Assembly: GCF_014637725.1 (NCBI RefSeq)
Contig: NZ_BMFC01000001.1
Span: 560,632-624,631 of the forward strand
Length of the DNA stretch: 64,000 nt
Direction: 5' to 3'
From: Marivita lacus
GTDB lineage: Bacteria > Pseudomonadota > Alphaproteobacteria > Rhodobacterales > Rhodobacteraceae
Shown here in pieces: positions 61,549-64,000 of the stretch. Numbering within the stretch: position 1 is the first letter of the stretch; every line of letters begins with the position of its first letter. The notes beneath the pieces are model-generated. The model made no database searches. It worked only from the letters and a program-made list of their open reading frames with translations, and had not been told where the DNA came from. The translations under genes and the position numbers were made by a program.

Positions 61549-62225
61549 CTGACGCCGTGATGCTCTTTGCAGCCGGGTTCGGAACGCGCATGGGCGCGCT
61601 GACGCAGGACAGGCCCAAGCCCTTGATCCCGGTCGCGGGCAAACCGCTGATCGAGCACGCCATGTGTTTTGTCCGCGACGTCGCACCCGCACGGATCGTG
61701 GCCAACGCCCACTACAAGGCGGACCAGATCGTCTCTCATTTCGCCGGAACCGACGTCAAGGTGATCGTGGAAAGCCCCGATATTCTTGACACCGGTGGCG
61801 GGCTGAAAGCAGCGCTTCCGCTGCTGGATGCGGAGGTCGTGTTCACGATGAACACGGACGCCGTCTGGGACGGGCCCAACCCGTTGACCCTGCTCAAGGC
61901 GGCTTGGACCAACGACATGCAAGCGCTGCTGTTATGTGTGCCGCAAGCCCGGACCATCGGCCATACGGGCAAGGGCGATATCGACATTGTTGACGGTGGG
62001 CGCGCGGTCTGGGGCACGGAAACGATCTATACCGGAGTGCAGATCATCCGGTCCGATATCGTCTCTGACACACCTGAAAACGTGTTTTCGCTCAAATCCG
62101 TCTGGGAGAACCTTGAAACCAAGGGACAGCTCAAAGCGGTCACCTATCCCGGTCGCTGGTGCGATGTCGGGCGCCCCGAAGGCGTCACTCTGGCCGAAGC
62201 CATGCTGAGGGATGCCGATGTTTGA
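61545..62225 (+). CDS. murU: N-acetylmuramate 1-phosphate uridylyltransferase MurU
   Basis: A 226-residue sugar-1-phosphate nucleotidyltransferase. LFAAGFGTRMGALTQDRPKPLIPVAGKPL is the full nucleotide-binding motif at the N-terminus; ESPDILDTGGGLKAAL and MNTDAVWDG carry substrate and metal contacts; WCDVGRPEGV ends it. MurU makes UDP-N-acetylmuramate from the AmgK product, bypassing de novo synthesis and fosfomycin-sensitive MurA. ATG 61545 overlaps the amgK stop; addB starts 8 bp before its stop. Confidence 0.9.
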   Translation: MTDAVMLFAAGFGTRMGALTQDRPKPLIPVAGKPLIEHAMCFVRDVAPARIVANAHYKADQIVSHFAGTDVKVIVESPDILDTGGGLKAALPLLDAEVVFTMNTDAVWDGPNPLTLLKAAWTNDMQALLLCVPQARTIGHTGKGDIDIVDGGRAVWGTETIYTGVQIIRSDIVSDTPENVFSLKSVWENLETKGQLKAVTYPGRWCDVGRPEGVTLAEAMLRDADV

Positions 62226-64000
62226 ACCAACGGACAAGCCACGCCTTTTCGCCCTGCCACCCGGCGCGGATTTTGCGCGCGAACTGGTGCATGGGCTGAA
62301 ATCCCGACTTGCGGACCAGCCCCCCGAAGCGATGGCACGGGTCGAGCTGTTCCTGAACACGCGGAGGATGCAGCGGCGGGTCGAGGCGGTGTTCGACAGC
62401 CTTGGTGCGGGGTTTCTACCCCGGATCAGGCTTGTCACCGATCTGGCCGATCCATTGGATCGCGCCCACCTGCCCCGTCCCACGCCCGCGCTGCGCCGCC
62501 AGCTTGAGCTGGCGGAATTGGTCAGAAAGCTGATCGAGGCCGATCCTGGTCTGGCACCACGGTCGGCGGTCTACGATCTTGCCCAGAGCCTTGGCGCGCT
62601 GCTCGATGAAATGCAGGCCGAGGCGGTGACACCCGACGATATCGCATCGCTCGACGTGACCGATCAATCCGGTCACTGGGAGCGGGCGCAACGGTTCCTC
62701 AAGATCGTCACGCATTATTTCGATCCCGACAGCACCGCGCCGGATGCCGCGACGGTCAACCGCCTGGCGCTTCAGATGCGGCTGCACCGTTGGCAGATTG
62801 CTCCGCCGCAGCATCCTGTCATCATCGCCGGATCGACCGGATCGCGGGGATCGGCCTTCCAGTTGATGACCGCCGCTGCCGACCTGCCGCAAGGCGCGGT
62901 GATCCTGCCGGGCTTCGACCGCGACATGCCCGCATCGACATGGGATGTTTTGCGCAACGATGTGCGCAACAGCGAGGCGATGCAGGGCGAAGACCACCCG
63001 CAATTCCGGTTTGCCCGGCTGCTGGACCACTTGAACCTCAACCATCTCGACGTGGCGCACTGGACGCAAACAGCACCGCCGAACCCGGCTCGAAACGCGC
63101 TGGTTTCGTTGGCGATGCGCCCGGCACCCGTCACAGACCAATGGCTGCTCGACGGGCCGGGCCTGCCCTCGCTGAATGACGCAACACAGTCTCTGACCTT
63201 GCTCGAAGCCGCTTCTCCGCGAGATGAGGCGCGGGCCATCGCGATGCGGTTGCGGCAGGCGACAGAGGACGGAATCACAGCCGCGCTGATCACGCCGGAC
63301 CGGATGCTGACACGCCGGGTGACGGCCCTTCTGGACCGCTGGGGTATCCTGCCCGATGACAGCGCAGGCACCCCGGCGCAGTTGACCGCACCAGGACGCC
63401 TGCTGCGCCACATTGCGCAGCTGCGTGTCAACGGACCCACCGCCGATGCGCTTCTGACCATCCTCAAGCACCCTCTGTGCCACACCGGTGCCGACCGGGG
63501 GCAACACCGGCTCTGGACCTCTGAACTCGAACTGTTCATCCGCAAGACCGGCATTCCCTATCCGGACCTGTCAAAGCTGATGGCGTGGAAAGGTGCGGAT
63601 GACGCACAGGACTGGCTTGCGTGGATCGACCGTTGCCTGCTGCAACCTGCAATCACGGGCCAGGACCCGCTTGGCGCACATGTCGAACATCACATTGCGC
63701 AGGCCGAAGCGATCTGCGCGGGGACCACAAGCGATGACGCGTCGGAGCTGTGGAACCGCAAGGCCGGGGAAACCTGTCGCAAGGCGTTCCACATGCTGAC
63801 CGAGAACGCTGGTTTTGGCGGCGTGATTTCCGCTCGTGACTATGCCGATCTGGTGGACAGCCTCTTGCGCGCCGAAGAGGTGCGGGACCGTGATGCGCCG
63901 CATCCGCATATCCTGATCTGGGGCACGATCGAGGCGCGCGTCATGGGCGCTGATCTGGTCATCCTGGGCGGGCTGAACGAACAGTCCTGGCCCGATGCCC
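62218..64000 (+). CDS. addB: Double-strand break repair protein AddB (3' end outside the window)
   Basis: 594 residues are visible and the frame continues past the right edge. The alphaproteobacterial AddB layout fits: RLFALPPGADFARELVHGL start, RVELFLNTRRMQRRV, PVIIAGSTGSRGSAFQLM at about 202-219 (a P-loop-like region lacking the usual GKT, as expected for this AddB group), LLEAASPRDEARAIAMRLRQA and HILIWGTIEARVMGADLVILGGLNEQSWPD. The C-terminal nuclease domain is outside. With AddA it processes DNA ends for recombination. ATG 62218 has AGGG upstream; ATG 62212 is also possible. Confidence 0.92.
   Translation, partial: MFEPTDKPRLFALPPGADFARELVHGLKSRLADQPPEAMARVELFLNTRRMQRRVEAVFDSLGAGFLPRIRLVTDLADPLDRAHLPRPTPALRRQLELAELVRKLIEADPGLAPRSAVYDLAQSLGALLDEMQAEAVTPDDIASLDVTDQSGHWERAQRFLKIVTHYFDPDSTAPDAATVNRLALQMRLHRWQIAPPQHPVIIAGSTGSRGSAFQLMTAAADLPQGAVILPGFDRDMPASTWDVLRNDVRNSEAMQGEDHPQFRFARLLDHLNLNHLDVAHWTQTAPPNPARNALVSLAMRPAPVTDQWLLDGPGLPSLNDATQSLTLLEAASPRDEARAIAMRLRQATEDGITAALITPDRMLTRRVTALLDRWGILPDDSAGTPAQLTAPGRLLRHIAQLRVNGPTADALLTILKHPLCHTGADRGQHRLWTSELELFIRKTGIPYPDLSKLMAWKGADDAQDWLAWIDRCLLQPAITGQDPLGAHVEHHIAQAEAICAGTTSDDASELWNRKAGETCRKAFHMLTENAGFGGVISARDYADLVDSLLRAEEVRDRDAPHPHILIWGTIEARVMGADLVILGGLNEQSWPDA

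Overview
The window is a chromosomal segment of an alphaproteobacterium, most likely the Roseobacter group of the Rhodobacteraceae. Grounds: a RegB/SenC/RegA (Prr) redox locus with a RegA of exactly the usual 184 residues, an ectABC-ask ectoine cluster beside a six-gene Mrp antiporter operon with fused subunits A and B, the hemD/mitofilin-like/hemY block divergent from tsaD-gpsA, an alphaproteobacterial addB after tsaE-amgK-murU, and a perfect CtrA-type box. The DNA is GC-rich, and many large antisense reading frames are only shadows of real genes. I see no integrase, insertion sequence, phage gene, CRISPR array or rRNA.

Layout. 1-6.5 kb: two paralogous family-2-like glycosyltransferases (the first cut by the window edge), a glycosyltransferase fused to an alpha/beta-hydrolase-like domain, and galE; this looks like surface polysaccharide or glycoconjugate synthesis. 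6.8-17.7 kb: a ROK regulator, a PIG-L deacetylase and an EamA permease on the minus strand, divergent from a sugar-type ABC importer operon that also encodes an argininosuccinate-lyase-like enzyme and a glutathione transferase. 17.7-28.0 kb: osmotic and ionic stress block (ectA-ectB-ectC-ask, a divergent MarR regulator, mrpAB-C-D-E-F-G). 28.3-31.9 kb: a histidine-kinase fragment, katG and divergent oxyR.

32.0-38.8 kb: an unknown exported-looking protein and the urea importer urtABCDE. 38.8-42.8 kb: a three-enzyme amino-acid operon (racemase, DegT-type aminotransferase, cysteate lyase/desulfhydrase family) under a divergent LysR regulator. 42.9-44.8 kb: a soluble PAS chemoreceptor, a DUF3072 protein and tRNA-Thr(CGU). 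44.9-53.1 kb: housekeeping genes (hemY, mitofilin-like, hemD, tsaD, gpsA, YciI, EVE, DUF1761, DUF2853, Kbp-like). 53.1-64 kb: ahcY, an HD hydrolase, a GNAT, regA-senC/regB, a DivL-like PAS protein behind a CtrA box, tsaE-amgK-murU and the start of addB.

The least explained parts are the PIG-L/lyase/ABC locus (6.8-17.7 kb), the racemase/aminotransferase/lyase operon (38.8-41.8 kb), and the CtrA-boxed PAS protein without a kinase domain (58.5-60.1 kb). All functions come from reading translated sequence and recalling families; no database search was run.
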